Shown here in pieces: positions 21,996 to 33,152 of a DNA stretch of 64,000 nucleotides. The position numbers were made by a program, and so were the translations under genes. The notes beneath the pieces were generated by a model that did no database searches, was not told where the DNA came from, and saw nothing but the letters and a program-made list of their open reading frames with translations. Numbering within the stretch: position 1 is the first letter of the stretch; each line of letters starts with the position of its first letter. Source of the stretch: Lepidostoma basale (Eukaryota > Arthropoda > Insecta > Trichoptera > Lepidostomatidae); the NCBI GenBank assembly GCA_022606425.2, contig JAHDVF020000739.1, positions 372,001 through 436,000 of the forward strand, written 5' to 3'.

Positions 21996-22901
21996 TACAG
22001 GGTGACTCAAAATAAAGTTTATATTTAGTAGATTGATTAGAAAAAGTAAACCATTTATCGAAAAAATAGTTATTTGTTATTAAAGTAGAAATCTGCGAAT
22101 CAATTTTTCAATAATAATATCGTCTAAATGTAAATCCTCGCGTTCGCGGCACTCATTTAGTCGAACAGTAAAATTTCTTATGACGCCTCGGCTGACTGAT
22201 TAACACTCTCCACGTTTTCTACCGTTCTTGATGATCTTGTTCGCCCGAATTTTGATTTGGATTTTTTCTAGTGTTGTACCGGTCTTTTGGCCCATTTTCG
22301 AATGAGAAGTATGCTTGGCGATTCATATAAGTGGCGAAAATCTCGAATATTGCAAAATCTTCTACACGCTTCTTCTTCACCCTATTCCCGTCCAATCCTA
22401 GAGAAAGGCCTCTTCGTTCGCTTCCACGTCACTCTGTCTTGTGCATCCAGGTTATTCCGACATGTCTGTTCAGGTCATCTTTCCACCGTAGTTGCGGTCG
22501 CCCTGCACTTTTCTTTGCCGTCCACGGTCTCAAAGTCAGCAAGACATGTCATGTCATGTCAAAGTCAGTAGGTAGGTCATGAGAATGACCTACCTATTGC
22601 CCTTTTAGACTCGCTACCCGGTGGATGATGTCAGTGGCCTTTGTTTTTTTTCTCAGTGTATCGTTTCTGATTCTGTCTCTTAGGCTTATTCCTAACACGG
22701 TATTTTTCATATCTCTTCTACGCTCTATAGTCGTCGAATCACCGTTTTTGTAAAACAATCGCACGCACAGCGCGGTCCGCTCCCGAGAAACGCTCCATAG
22801 CGACTGAATTCCCAAGAGCCAGGCTACCGATTTACATTCAGATTCGTTGCGTTCACGCAGTCAGCTAAACAAACATTAACTTTCTTTTGATACATCCTGT
22901 A
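21996..22901 (-). mobile_element. Mariner-like element with LINE insertion
   Basis: Ends are TACAGGGTGACTCAAAATAAAG (21996) and, reversed, TACAGGATGTATCAAAAGAAAG (22901), each starting with the TA target. A minus-strand stretch at ~22320-22190 reads RKWAKRP, then KKSKSKFGRTRSSRTVENVES, a decayed helix-turn-helix linker of a mariner-type transposase. The catalytic part is missing. Bases 22345-22815 belong to an inserted family-C LINE. Confidence 0.75.
22345..22815 (-). mobile_element. RTE-like LINE (family C) inside a mariner-like element
   Basis: Minus-strand reading ERRRDMKNTVLGISLRDRIR, then NDTLRKKTKATDIIHRVASLK and a run-on 3' part with GGCCTTTCTCTAGGATTGG. It contains a short local inverted duplication, GTAGGTAGGTCA/TGACCTACCTA, at 22568-22597. 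Confidence 0.78.
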
Positions 22902-23164
22902 TTAGAAATTGAATTTTTTTTCATGTAAATGAAATTTTATAGACTATAAAACAAGTAAGATGAGTAACTGTATTTATTTTTTTAAATATATCTTCTTTTC
23001 ACTTATAAGCTTACAGTATTTAAATTAATAACAACTTAAGAAAGTTACATGTTTGAGGATTAAATGAAAATATGTTAATGTATATGGGACCATTTACATT
23101 TGATTACTGTAAATCTTAATTTAAAATTAAAAAAAAAAATTAACGTTTGCCACGTATTTACCAG

Positions 23165-23226
23165 ATGACGATTTGTAGCCCTCGTGGCGGAGTGGCAATA
23201 GCTATAACTACCAAACCGAAGGGTTT
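23165..23226 (+). mobile_element. tRNA-SINE head fragment (SINE family 1)
   Basis: GTAGCCCTCGTGGCGGAGTGG matches the A-box half of the SINEs at 35608 and 51667. Cut off at AAACCGAAGGGTT by a family-A LINE. Confidence 0.6.
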
Positions 23227-23492
23227 CCTGACACACTTATCTCGCTTCCTCAACATTCATACATCGTATTATGCACGCACGTCGATTTCTCCGACTCCTC
23301 ACGTGATTATTAAATATTTGATTTATTTGATCGTGTCACGTTTCCCTCGATCTTCCTCTATTTATAGTTCTATTTACATCGTTAACATATTCTTTGTTTA
23401 CCATTCTTTCTTCATTCCTCCTTTCCATGTGCCAAAACCATCTTAATGTTCTGTTCTTATATTTACATTCCACACTCTATCATATACAGATT
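23222..23492 (-). mobile_element. Family-A LINE, tail missing
   Basis: Follows the family from CCTGACACACTTATCTCGC to the YDRVSNEN-equivalent region, with several deletions. Confidence 0.8.
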
Positions 23493-23653
23493 TTCTGTAG
23501 TTTCTTCCGGTTTCGGATGTTCGCTATCATCTTCTGGTACCTGCACCAAGGTTTCAAAGGCTTATTTATGGAATGCTATGATGTTGATAATGATGATTTT
23601 TAAGAGAGATTCACTTCAAGTGCGCTCTTCGTCCGAAAAGCTTTTCTGAAAAA

Positions 23654-23770
23654 GGACTTGGACTTGGATCTTCTGGCTTACAGAGGTTCAGCTCCAATGG
23701 CTATTCCTCTTACGTCTGTAGGAAACATTATTGGAATGTGATTTGTTAGTTGTATTATTATGGGGCTAAA
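23654..23770 (+). mobile_element. Internal scrap of the CAGTGGCGG hAT MITE family
   Basis: CTTCTGGCTTACAGAGGTTCAG to TTAGTTGTATTATTATGGGG matches 61949-62060. Other internal scraps lie at 28008-28090 and 61362-61445 (reverse). Confidence 0.6.
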
Positions 23771-24104
23771 TATATGGCTCGGAGTGTCCCTCCGAAAGAG
23801 GGCGTGGGGGATTTAGGGTTTATGATAAAGTCTTACATTATTGCCAAGGAATGGAAGACCAGTTAGGGTTGGGATTGTATTTATAAAAAAATCTGTTCCC
23901 GAGGGGAAGATAAGAGGGGCAGTGGATGGAGTTGCGGTAGGAAATAGCATCCTGCGTGAGACCAAGGAATGGTGGTTATTGATGGAGAAAAGCTAATGGT
24001 GGGAGTTGATATTTTTTCTTCTTCATTATTTAACAAGAAATTTAGATTGATAGCGAAAATATTTTTTTTAATAAACGATAAAAAATAAATCGCAAGAATT
24101 CACA

Positions 24105-24640
24105 CCAATGGTATTAGAATTTATTAGACTTCTGCTCATATTGGAGATATGCGCAGAAGGTAAATCAATATTTTGAAGAAGAAATCTGGTCGTGCCAGGC
24201 TTGAACCCAGGTCCTCTGGATCAAGAGTGAAGTGTTCTGTCCTCTAGACCAGTGCTCCGCAACCTTTTCTCACCTACGGCACACCTAAGTTCTTCCTAGA
24301 ATTCCGCGGCACACCAAAAGCTAAAATTCGGTCTGGACGTGGGCGTCAATCAGCTCAGGAGACCTTGGTGACCTTTTTTTTCAACGACTTCCGGTTAGTA
24401 AAAATCGGGGAAATCGAATGATAGATCCGATTTTTCACGAATTATCTCAAAAAAGTCTCCTGAACTGATTTACGAAAAAGTCGACTCTTTCACAATTCAC
24501 GAGTTTCAACTATAACTAAATATTTTTTCTTTATATATTTGGGCAAGGCACACCTGCATTCGGCTCACGGCACACCAGTGTGCCGTGGCACACCGGTTGC
24601 GGAGCACTGCTCTAGACCACCACCCGATAATTAACAAAAA
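24105..24640 (-). mobile_element. tRNA-SINE (family 2) split by a hAT MITE
   Basis: In reverse the tRNA-like head reads GGTGGTCTAGAGGACAGAAC (A-box part) and CTGGGTTCAAGCCTGGCACG (B box), then a body with CGACCAGATTTCTTCTTC and a CTTCTG...CAGAAG hairpin. Target bases CTCTAGAC within the A box are duplicated around the MITE at 24250-24609. Confidence 0.75.
24250..24609. mobile_element. hAT MITE, 360 bp, 8-bp duplication CTCTAGAC
   Basis: Inverted ends CAGTGCTCCGCAACC at both termini, further internal GGCACACC repeats, no frame. The flanks 24242-24249 and 24610-24617 are both CTCTAGAC, which fits the hAT nTCTAGAn target preference. Confidence 0.92.
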
Positions 24641-24726
24641 AAACAGTGTAGATTATTTATAAAATTACTGATGTCTCCATAAAAATATTAAAACATTTTT
24701 CTATTTTATATAATTTATACATGATT

Positions 24727-24979
24727 ATGTAGGTAAGCGAAGCATGGAACTGTCAAAAAAAGGACGAAAGTATAATAAATGCAGTATAAATGAGATCTCT
24801 TGGACGAATGTGTGGATAAATATGTGTATGATAGTGTCAAATGAAAATATAAGAAGTGATGTGGTGCGAATAAAAATGTTATAAACCAAATAATGAAAAT
24901 AACACTAAGATGGTTTGGACACATGGAAAAAATGAATGAATAAAGTATGATAAAAAAAGTATATGTTAACGATGTAAAT
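24727..24979 (+). mobile_element. Family-A LINE, both ends truncated
   Basis: From GCGAAGCATGGAACTGTC to AACGATGTAAATGGAAC, where a reversed copy takes over. Confidence 0.8.
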
Positions 24980-25082
24980 GGAACTAACTAACTAACTAAC
25001 CATCACGCCGTCTCCTCGAAGGGGTAGCCAGAAAGAATGGTCTGCCACACTTTTCATTCCTGACATACTTCTCACGGTCGCA
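24980..25082 (-). mobile_element. Family-A LINE tail fragment
   Basis: (TAAC)n CATCACGCCGTCTCC to TTCTCACGGTCGC. Its tail abuts the truncated plus copy, so this is an insertion into or after it and not a twin-primed inversion. Confidence 0.8.
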
Positions 25083-25133
25083 GACCCAAACATTAGTGCA
25101 TTTTAACTAAATATACATTTAAAAAATATATAT

Positions 25134-25360
25134 CGCCTCTTTGCGAGAATAACGTGGTATCTCGAAAAATTGAAAAATGAAAAAAAAAAATACCTGTCTG
25201 AAAGAGACAACGTGCCAACACAATATACCACTGTTGTGTTGTCTCTTTCTCTCATAAATTCTCTGTTTTTCACTTTAAAAATACCATGTTTTTGCAGGAA
25301 AATAAAGTTAAACACGGCGGATTCGATTTTCGAAATGCACGTTATTCTCGCAAAGAGGCG
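25134..25360. mobile_element. MITE with CGCCTC...GAGGCG ends
   Basis: Perfect 23-bp terminal inverted repeats beginning CGCCTCTTTGCGAGAATAAC, plus an inner inverted pair (GAAAGAGACAAC/GTTGTCTCTTTC). Flanks are ATAT on the left and TTAT on the right, possibly a decayed ATAT duplication. Confidence 0.78.
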
Positions 25361-25494
25361 TTATATTATTTTTTTATTTTTTTTATTTTCACTATTAACA
25401 ATTAACTTCTACCATGAAATTTTAAATAACAACATATTTTTTTTAATGATGATATTATGGTAGGTCATTTTAGATTTTTTTTAATGAAAAGGTA

Positions 25495-25975
25495 CCGCGG
25501 ATCATAGAAGTTCTATCCCACGGCATTTCTTTTGGGAATGCTCGGAACCAATTCTCTACAGCTTCGAAGAGATGGACCCATATCTGTAAATTAATTAGGG
25601 ATTACTTCGAGAACTCGGCCGTACTGGAGGGTGTTCGGCTATTTGTCCCCGATAGATATCTCCGACAGCGACAGCACAGATTGTTTTACCTACCGGCTGC
25701 CAGAACCAATATGCCTCTGGTGACACCGATGGGAAGAGCAATTAGTCTGCTGAACGCGGTCTCCTCGGAGATCGACGTCTTTCATGTTAGTGAAAGTACG
25801 TTCAGAAGGCAAATACTCTTAATTCTGGAGAGTATCCTGTCTTCCTAATGTTGAACCATCTCTCATGCGTTTCTGATAATACATAATATATTATTTAACC
25901 TGTTCTCAATAGATGCCTTAAAAATACATTTTGTAATGTCTGTTGATGAAATAAACTAATTTGATTTGATTTAAT
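25495..25975 (+). mobile_element. Family-B LINE 3' end
   Basis: Encodes SRPY/FLLG-like start, GYFENSAVLEGVRLFVPDRYL, then RQRQHRLFYLPAARTNMPLV. It ends with AATAAA-like ATGAAATAAACT and (TTGAT)n. One of the best-preserved family-B tails. Confidence 0.85.
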
Positions 25976-26550
25976 AAGTTTGGGAAACTGTGGATAAATG
26001 AAATAAAAGTAAGTACGTAAAGAAAATAAAACAAGTGAAGCACAAAGATCACCGTTAGCACTCATTTGTTCTCCGTTACTTTGGAGATATTAAACTATTT
26101 GTGATAACGATGGCTCGCCAAGTTAAATATGTCAATTTCAACCTCCAGTGCGTAAGTATGCCCATTGTCCAGACTTCTTCAGCTTTTACTACCGACTTGT
26201 GCCAGTGACATGTTATCGAAAATCGACCAGTTATCAAGTCACCGAATTTAGAGCACAAAAAAATATTTTGAATCGATATTATGGGCTGTCAAATCATTCA
26301 AAATCACACCTAACGACTCTCTTGAAATGAAATCGAGTGTTTTACCGGTTAAGCTAGTCTTACGGATGATCAAAGATTTATTTTGTAGTAATATAACTAG
26401 CATAAATTAAATCAAATTCAAGAATGAATAGCCTGTCGATCATCTCAAACAAAAGTCTATCCAAAAAACCAAGATGGCTGTGCACAATTATGTTCTTGTA
26501 ACGATGAAACGAAAAAAATATAATAAAAAATATTGTATAATATTATTTCA
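25976..26550. other. No gene recognised
   Basis: Contains short frames only. Confidence 0.45.
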
Positions 26551-26554
26551 CTTG

Positions 26555-27000
26555 AAGAACAAGCACATGCGTGTCGACAGCAAGATCAGAATCTATAAAA
26601 CATGCGTGCGACCTATCATGACGTACGCTGTAGAGACGCGGGCTGACACTGTGCGAACCAAGGGACTACTAAGAACATCGGAGATGAAGGTCCTTAGATC
26701 AATTACTGGAAAAACTCTCCGAGATCGTGTCCGCAACGTAGACATAAGAAAAACTTGCGAAATAGAGGATATCGTTCAGTGGAGTAGATTCAGAAGAAGA
26801 TACTGGAGGGACCATGTAGCCCGAATGGATGGTGACAGACTTTCATATACAGCCGCTTATGAAATCCCCTCCGGACACCGCCCACCTGGAAGACCGCCTA
26901 AGAGATGGAGGGACAGCTGGATCTCATCATCCGACGAGAAATGATTTCTGTGTCACAGATCGTCAGATCTATAAAAAGAAGAAGAAGAAAAAGAAGATTA
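26555..27000 (+). mobile_element. LINE C-terminal fragment (family F)
   Basis: Open frame reading MRVDSKIRIYKTCVRPIMTY, then AVETRADT, EMKVLRSITGKTLRDRVRN, RRYWRDHVARM and GRPPKRWRDSW. This is RTE-type RT-tail sequence with an (AAG)n tail at 26980. A sister copy is at 44985 in reverse. Confidence 0.85.
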
Positions 27001-27054
27001 TTTCACTTCGTTTTTTAGTTTCGACCAGTTCAACAGCTCGCTGCCCATCTTCTG

Positions 27055-27146
27055 ATACGATATCTATCCCACGGCATTTCTTTTGGGAATGCTCGGAACC
27101 AATTCTATACAACTACAAAGAGATGGGCATCTATCTCATAACCCAT
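27055..27146 (+). mobile_element. Family-B LINE scrap
   Basis: CTATCCCACGGCATTTCTTTTG to CTCATAACCCATTT, cut by the reversed copy that follows. Confidence 0.7.
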
Positions 27147-27655
27147 TTATTTAAATCAAATCAGTTTATTTCATCAATAGGCATTACAAAATTAATTTTT
27201 AAGGCAGGTATTGAGAGCAGGTAAAATAATGTATTGTGTATAGTATACTACCAGATACGGATGAGAGATGGTTCAACATTAGGAAGACAGGATACTCTCC
27301 AGAATTAAGAGTATTTGCCTTCTGAACGTATTTTCACTAATATGAAAGACGTCGATCTCCGAGGAGACCGCGTTCAGCAGATTAATTGCTCTTCCCACCG
27401 GTGTCTGGTGGGCGATAGGTAAAACAATCTGTGTTGTCGCTGTCGGAGATATCTATCGGGGACAAAATGCCGAACACCCTCCAGCACGGCCGAGTTCTCG
27501 AAATATCCCCCGAGTAATCTAAAGAAATGGGTAACGAGATGCTCATCTCTTCGAAGCTGCAGAGAGTTGGCCCCAAGAATTCCCAAAAGAAATGCCGTGA
27601 GATAGAGCCGCGGATAGCTACCATACTCCCTCATGTAGAGTTACCTCAGAAATTT
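27147..27655 (-). mobile_element. Family-B LINE 3' end
   Basis: Starts AAATCAAATCAGTTTATTTC. A minus frame (27634-27374) reads REYGSYPRLYLTAFLLGILG, then YFENSAVLEGVRHFVPDRYL, with a deletion after RLFYL. Confidence 0.85.
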
Positions 27656-27790
27656 TTGAGAACGCTTGGCTCCTGATTCAAGGGATTTGGGTTCGAGCCT
27701 GAACACGACCAGATTCCTTCTTCATAATAATGAGCTATTTTCTGCTCATATTGAAGATTGTAAAATAAATTCTAATATCATTGATTTAGT
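27655..27790 (+). mobile_element. tRNA-SINE (family 2) copy
   Basis: B box GGGTTCGAGCC at 27690 and the body CACGACCAGATTCCTTCTTC with TTCTGCTCATATTGAAGAT. The A-box half is diverged. Confidence 0.6.
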
Positions 27791-28177
27791 TTTCTATCAT
27801 AAATCTTTGGTGTTAGTCTTTAAAAAAAACATTGGAGAGAGACAGAGAGAGATAGCGTGTGTGTGGAGAGGCTTACGTCCAGCAGTGGATGGATACATGC
27901 TGACGATGACTCCCAGTCGCTACTAAAATGGCTTCTCTTTAGTGGAATACATCGAGCTACACAAATCAAGCCCTCATTTATTCTGACACCACATTAAATC
28001 ATATTTTTAACAATGTTCCCATCAGACAAGAGGAATAGACTCAAGAACTGTACCTCTATGCTCTCAGAAAATCCAAGTCCAAGGCAAATCCAATTAATCT
28101 AAATACAATTTTTAATTTTTGGATGTTTACATATACTTGTATACGAATACTGGATTTCACCCATTGCGGGTTATCAA

Positions 28178-29030
28178 TTCATGATTTTAATTGTATCTCA
28201 ATAGAGACGAAGATGCAAATTGGAAACTGAATATGGTTGATCAAGGTGTTAACAGAACTTATGACCTGTCATTGGTTGGGTTAAGCGCACGCTTTATGTA
28301 ATTACAACATTCCCCATTCCACATTTCTTATGACCATGTCTGCCAAATTTTTGGAAGTTGTATATCGTCACCTGAGAGTAAGAGGGTTCCAACTAACAAA
28401 ATTTCACATTTGGTTTTTTTTCGTGAAAAGGGTTCTTACTAACCTTATCAATACGTACAATTAAAAAAAAAACATGTAATAGTATCGTCATTTTGATGTT
28501 ACGAAAAGAATCAAGTTCCATCTGATCATTCAAAACACACGATTCACTGAAGAAGGATTCATTGAAACTTAGAACTTTATTATTCCAACTGTTGCCAGAC
28601 AAAATTTATATGTTTCTCGGTAAAAGGATCTCTGGAAATTGGAATAAAACCCCTTTATTCCAAGATACACACCCGAAACCAAAACTTTGACTTCATTTTT
28701 CTCAGCTTTTTACTTTTGTCAGTTGGAACCTTCTTACTCTCAGGTGACGATATATGTTAAAGTCCAACACCAGAATTCACATGTCAGTTTCAATGCGCCA
28801 TCTATGAAGATTTGATTATATATGTTAATCTCTAAGATTAATCTATATAATCTACATACTAACGCCATCTATGAAGATTTTATGTTTATTAAGCATTAAG
28901 TAGAACATCTTTTTAACACAATGCGAAAGGCTACCCCGTCATTAGCGCATTGTTAGAAACACCTTGATCAACCATATTCAGTTTCCAATTTGCATCTTCG
29001 TCTCTTTTGAGATAGAATTAAAATCATGAA
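28178..29030. mobile_element. Long-TIR element, 853 bp, with nested MITE
   Basis: About 73 bp at 28178-28250 (TTCATGATTTTAATTGTATC..., GGTTGATCAAGGTGTT) is repeated inverted at 28958-29030 with few differences. No transposase frame. A MITE (28366-28750) sits inside. The part 28187-28365 recurs at 15379-15560. Confidence 0.8.
28366..28750. mobile_element. MITE with CGTCACC ends and ATAT flanks
   Basis: 385 bp with ~37-bp inverted ends starting CGTCACCTGAGAGTAAGA. ATAT lies on both sides (28362-28365, 28751-28754). Ends and flanks match the pattern of the autonomous element at 46954. Confidence 0.8.
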
Positions 29031-29440
29031 AATCTAAATACGTTTAAAAAAACGTTGTTTTCAATCGATTGGGACATGTGTATAGTAATTCCAAAGTAAG
29101 GCATATTGTAAAAAAAATGCGGATGGCCTCTAGTTAACATAATTACTACAGCTAGAATCAAGAACAATATTCCGGTTTTGCGAAGATTAATATGGATAAT
29201 AACGGATGTATTTTTGACAAAAAATAGAAGAAAAAATTACTCGCTGACCTTTTGATAGTAGATAAAAAAATATCTATGGTCGTAAGGCAGCGGAAGACAA
29301 GTAAATAATAGACAATGGAACAATTCTTCCTTTTCTTTTTTACCAATTTTACTCCATTGCTGGATATAGGCCACTTAACTATTCCTATGATACGTAAATT
29401 TAAACATTTATAAACAAAGTTAATATATGTTGGCGCATCT
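28751..29440. other. Right part of the long-TIR element, then unassigned DNA
   Basis: CGCCATCTATGAAGATTT occurs twice (28797, 28863). Beyond 29030 no feature is seen except a LINE scrap near 29345. Confidence 0.4.
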
Positions 29441-29824
29441 AACTAACTAACTAACTATCACGCCGTCTCACCGAAGGGGTAGGCAGAAAGAATGGACCGC
29501 CACACTTTTCTTTCCTGACATATTTCTCTCGCTTCCTTAACATTCATACATCGTGTCATGCACGCGCGTCGATTTCTCTGACTCTTCACGTTATTTGATC
29601 GTGCCACGTGTGTGGATACTCTGTGTATGATAGTGTCGAATGAAAATATAAGAAGTGAATGCGGTGCGAATGATGGTGTTATGAACAAAATAATGAAAGG
29701 ATCATTAAGATGGTTTGGACATATGGAAAGAATGAATGAAGAAAGAATGGTAAAAAATTATATGTTAACGATGTAAATGGAACCAGAAATAGAGGAAGAC
29801 CGAGGAAAACGTGGTACGATCAAA
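29441..29824 (-). mobile_element. Family-A LINE with 5' inversion (twin-priming structure)
   Basis: The 3' part is on the minus strand (29441-29606, starting with the (CTAA)n tail). The adjoining upstream LINE segment is inverted (29607-29824, plus strand). The whole is flanked by TTGGCGCATCT (29430-29440) and TTTGCGCATCT (29825-29835). The two parts meet at nearly the same LINE position (ACGTGGCACGATCAAA). Confidence 0.85.
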
Positions 29825-29835
29825 TTTGCGCATCT

Positions 29836-30429
29836 ATTTTATAAAATGTTTAGATAAATATACTATGCTAGTTGCAACTCGTGAAATATTCACGGAAGTA
29901 AAGATTTTCTACCCTTTAAAAACTTGGTACATTGTACTATCGTAATCATTAATAAATTATAACTTTTAATGTAATTTTTTTTTCGCACACGTTAAAAATT
30001 TCACATTTCATAACACCAAATTATTCCCCTTTTGTTTTCTACGCCATAAATAACGATAATCAGAACAAAATTCAAAATATTCATGAAATGTTCTTAGGCA
30101 TGCGCATCATGTGCATTTCGAATTACTTTCGAAGAATTCCGCTCTCTTGTATTCAAAATATTCTCGTACTCTTTCTTGACGATCCGCGAGTTTATGCCTA
30201 TTTATATTATGATTTTTACGCGCGTAAACGAAGTAAAATTCTATTATAGAAACGCCATAGACAAATAATGAAAGGTGCCCTAAAAGCTGTCATCGCTAAT
30301 ATAAGCCAATAAAAAACATGCATAAGATGGCATTGTACAATAGTATACTTGTATGAGACCATCTAGTTTGGAACTGACAAGAGAAAGATGAAAGTATAAC
30401 TTTTTTAAAGACTATTATTTTATATTTAA
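29836..30429. other. AT-rich, no gene seen
   Basis: A possible family-A scrap (GGTGCCCTAAAAGCTGTCATCGC) at 30270-30292. Otherwise nothing. Confidence 0.45.
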
Positions 30430-30715
30430 ACTAACCATCACGCCGTTTCCCGGTGGGGGAGGCAGAGAAGATGGACCGTCATACTGCACCTGACACATCT
30501 CTCTACAATTATACATCGTAACATGCACGCTCGTCGATTTTTCTTACTTCGCATGTGGCCGAATTTTAGTATTTGATTAATTTGGTCATGCCATGCTTTC
30601 CTTGGTCTTCCACGGCTTGTCTTTCCACTCACACTCTTTGTATACAACATTTTAACAATTCTTCTCTCTTCCATTCGTTCCATATGTCCAAACCATCTCA
30701 GGAATAATTTTTATT
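30430..30715 (-). mobile_element. Family-A LINE tail region
   Basis: Minus frame MERMEERRIVKMLYTKSVSG, then GRPRKAWHDQINQIL and HLLCLPHRETA, ending at CATCACGCCGTTTCCC. The (TTAG)n tail is reduced to one unit. Confidence 0.85.
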
Positions 30716-30742
30716 TATTTATGATGCAATCATCTATTTATA

Positions 30743-31460
30743 ACTAACTAACTTACCATCACGCCATTTCCTCTCGGCAGGTAGACAGAGAGGATGGATC
30801 GCCACATTGTTCTATCCTGACATAACTATCGCGCCCCTTCTACATTCACACTTCGTGACATGCACACTCGTCGATTGTTCCTACTTCGAACATGACCGCC
30901 TTTCATTAATTGATTAATTTGGTCATGCCATGTCTACCTTGGCCTTCCTCGACTTCTTTTTCCATTCACACTACTTGTATATATCTTTTTAACTATTCTT
31001 CCCTCATCCATTTGTTCCATATGTCCAAACCATCTTAGTGACCCTTTCTTACTTCATCATTAGATATTCTATCATACACTTTTTTTCCGAACATCCTTCT
31101 TAGTGACCTCTATTGCATTTATTCTACTTTCATCATTCTTCTGCCAACTCTAAGCTTCACTTCCATACATAATCGGCACTAGAACTCCACTGTGAACTGC
31201 CATCTTTGCTTCAGTCGATATATTTCTATTTGCGGTAATGACTTTTAGTGCACTATTTATTTTGTTTCCAGCACCAACCCATCTTCCGATATCTTTCTCC
31301 ATTTTTCCATCTCTTGTAAACATGCTTCCCAGGTAGACAAATTCGGTAACTTGCTCTAATTTCTCAACGTTCGCACTTATGTCACAATCTGTCATAAATT
31401 ATTATTTTTCAAATACCATAACTTTAGACACGTTCATCACAAGGTCATTTAATAGCATTA
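30743..31460 (-). mobile_element. Family-A LINE, longer copy
   Basis: Tail CTAACTAACTTACC at 30743. The minus frame near 31395 reads MTDCDISANVEKLEQVTEFV, then YLGSMFTRDGKMEKDI and LVPIMYGSEA. It is truncated in the RT palm-to-thumb region. Confidence 0.85.
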
Positions 31461-31628
31461 TAATTTATATAGGTACGTTATATAATTGAACGTGTTTATA
31501 TAAATACATCCATAATAAACTAATTCAATGCTAACGATAGCCTAATAAATAAATTATAAAAAGTATTAATAAGATTTCTTCGATATTATTTTTAAGTTCT
31601 TGCTGGTTAAGTGCCTAATTACAGCTAA

Positions 31629-31845
31629 TTTAAAAAACGGTGGATACGTGTAACATAAATTAAATAAACACAAAAGTCCGGATCGTCCATGTCAACATGT
31701 GCAACATCGAAAAAAACATTATGTGTTATTACATTATGTGCTAAATTAAAAAACGGTGGATACGTGGAACATAAATTAAATAGACAATATGTGCACCATC
31801 TAAAAAGAACATTTTGTGTTAAATTATTTTTATTTTGTTATTTTA
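31629..31845 (+). repeat. Direct repeat, 112-bp spacing
   Basis: AAAAAACGGTGGATACGTG, AACATAAATTAAATA, GTGCA(A/C)CATC and AACATT(A/T)TGTGTTA occur in order at 31634 and again at 31746. Confidence 0.75.
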
Positions 31846-31964
31846 TTTTATATCATTGTATTTTATGTTATATTATTTGTTTTAGATTTATTTTGTGGGT
31901 GTTGGACGATCGAAGTGTGCGCGGGAGATGGCTATTGGTGGCGATGAGATTCGCAACCCATCAC

Positions 31965-32083
31965 ACCGCGTCTCCCGCGGGGCGAAAAGAGAAGGATGGA
32001 GTGCCGCATCAGTAAAAGTGTGACAGTCCATTCTTTCTGCCTACCCTTTCGGGGAGACGGCGTGATGGTTAGTTAGTTTTAGT
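31965..32083. mobile_element. Two family-A 3' termini in opposite orientation
   Basis: A minus piece CATCACACCGCGTCTCCCGC (31967) meets a plus terminus CTGCCTACCCTTTCGGGG to GTGATGGTTAGTTAG (32037-32078). Confidence 0.65.
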
Positions 32084-32586
32084 AGTTATTAATAAGATAG
32101 ATCAAAAACATGGAAATAAAATTTACAAAATATACATTAACGTTGTGAATGGAGAATGAGTCGAAATATATCGAGGAAAACGAGGTACAATAAAATCAAT
32201 AATTTTTTAATACAATAGTTGCGTCGATAATTTATTATTCACACTTTTACCCTCATATTGCTAATACCATCTCGTAGAATAAAACTTCCGACCTACATAT
32301 TATCATAAATATTTGTAATACTGCGCACAGATTACAAAACATATGCAATTTTCACATTTTTCATGTCATTTAAATTTAAAATCGAATTGCTCAACGCGGT
32401 TTATTCCAGATTATTAAATTCACGATCTACAAGTATTATTATTATTATTATTATTATTTTGTTGAAAAAACTCCTTACATCATTACAGCGCAAGCCAAGT
32501 ATGAAATACAAGTCAGCGACCTAGGAGCAAGGAATGCATTATGTTAAAAAAAAGTTAATACAACCACAGCCCAGCATCAATTTCAA
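32084..32586. other. AT-rich with an (ATT)n microsatellite
   Basis: (ATT)8 or so at 32434-32458. No gene. Confidence 0.6.
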
Positions 32587-33152
32587 TTAACTAACTAACT
32601 AACTAACCATCACGCCGTCTCCCCGAAGGGGTAGGCAGAATGAATGGACTGCCACACTTTTCTTTCCCGACATATTTCTCTCGCTTCCTCAACATTCATA
32701 CATCGTGTCATGCACGCGCGTCGATTTCTCTGACTCCTCACATGGCCGACATTCAATATTTGATTTATTTAATCATGCCACGTTTTCCTCGGTCTACCTC
32801 TATTTCTGGTTCCATTTACATCGTTAACATATATTTTTTTACCATTTTTTCTTTCCATGTGTCCAAACCATCTTAATGATCCTTTCATTATTTTGTTCAT
32901 AACACCATCATTCGCACCGCATTCATTTCTCATATTTTCATTCGACATTCTGTCATACACAGAGTATTCACACATTCGTCTAAGAGATCTCATTTCTACT
33001 GCATTTATTCTACTTTCATCCTTCTTTTGCCAGTTCCATGCCATTCTAGCTTTTTTGGATAGGTTTTTGTTTGCGGTGACAACTTTAAGTGCACCATTCA
33101 CTTTGTTGCCTGCCCCAACCCTTCTTTCAATATCCCTCTCCACTCGCCCAAT
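32587..33152 (-). mobile_element. Family-A LINE
   Basis: Full (CTAA)n CATCACGCCGTC start. The minus frame reads MERDIERRVGAGNKVNGALK, then VVTANKNLSKKARM, NWQKKDESRINAVEMRSLRR and YVNDVNGTRN. Confidence 0.9.

Noticed and set aside
24108..24164. ATG frame resembling a signal peptide (MVLEFIRLLLILEICAE) ending at a GTAAAT donor
   Set aside because: It overlaps the hairpin body of a family-2 SINE and competes with the better-supported exon at 15938.
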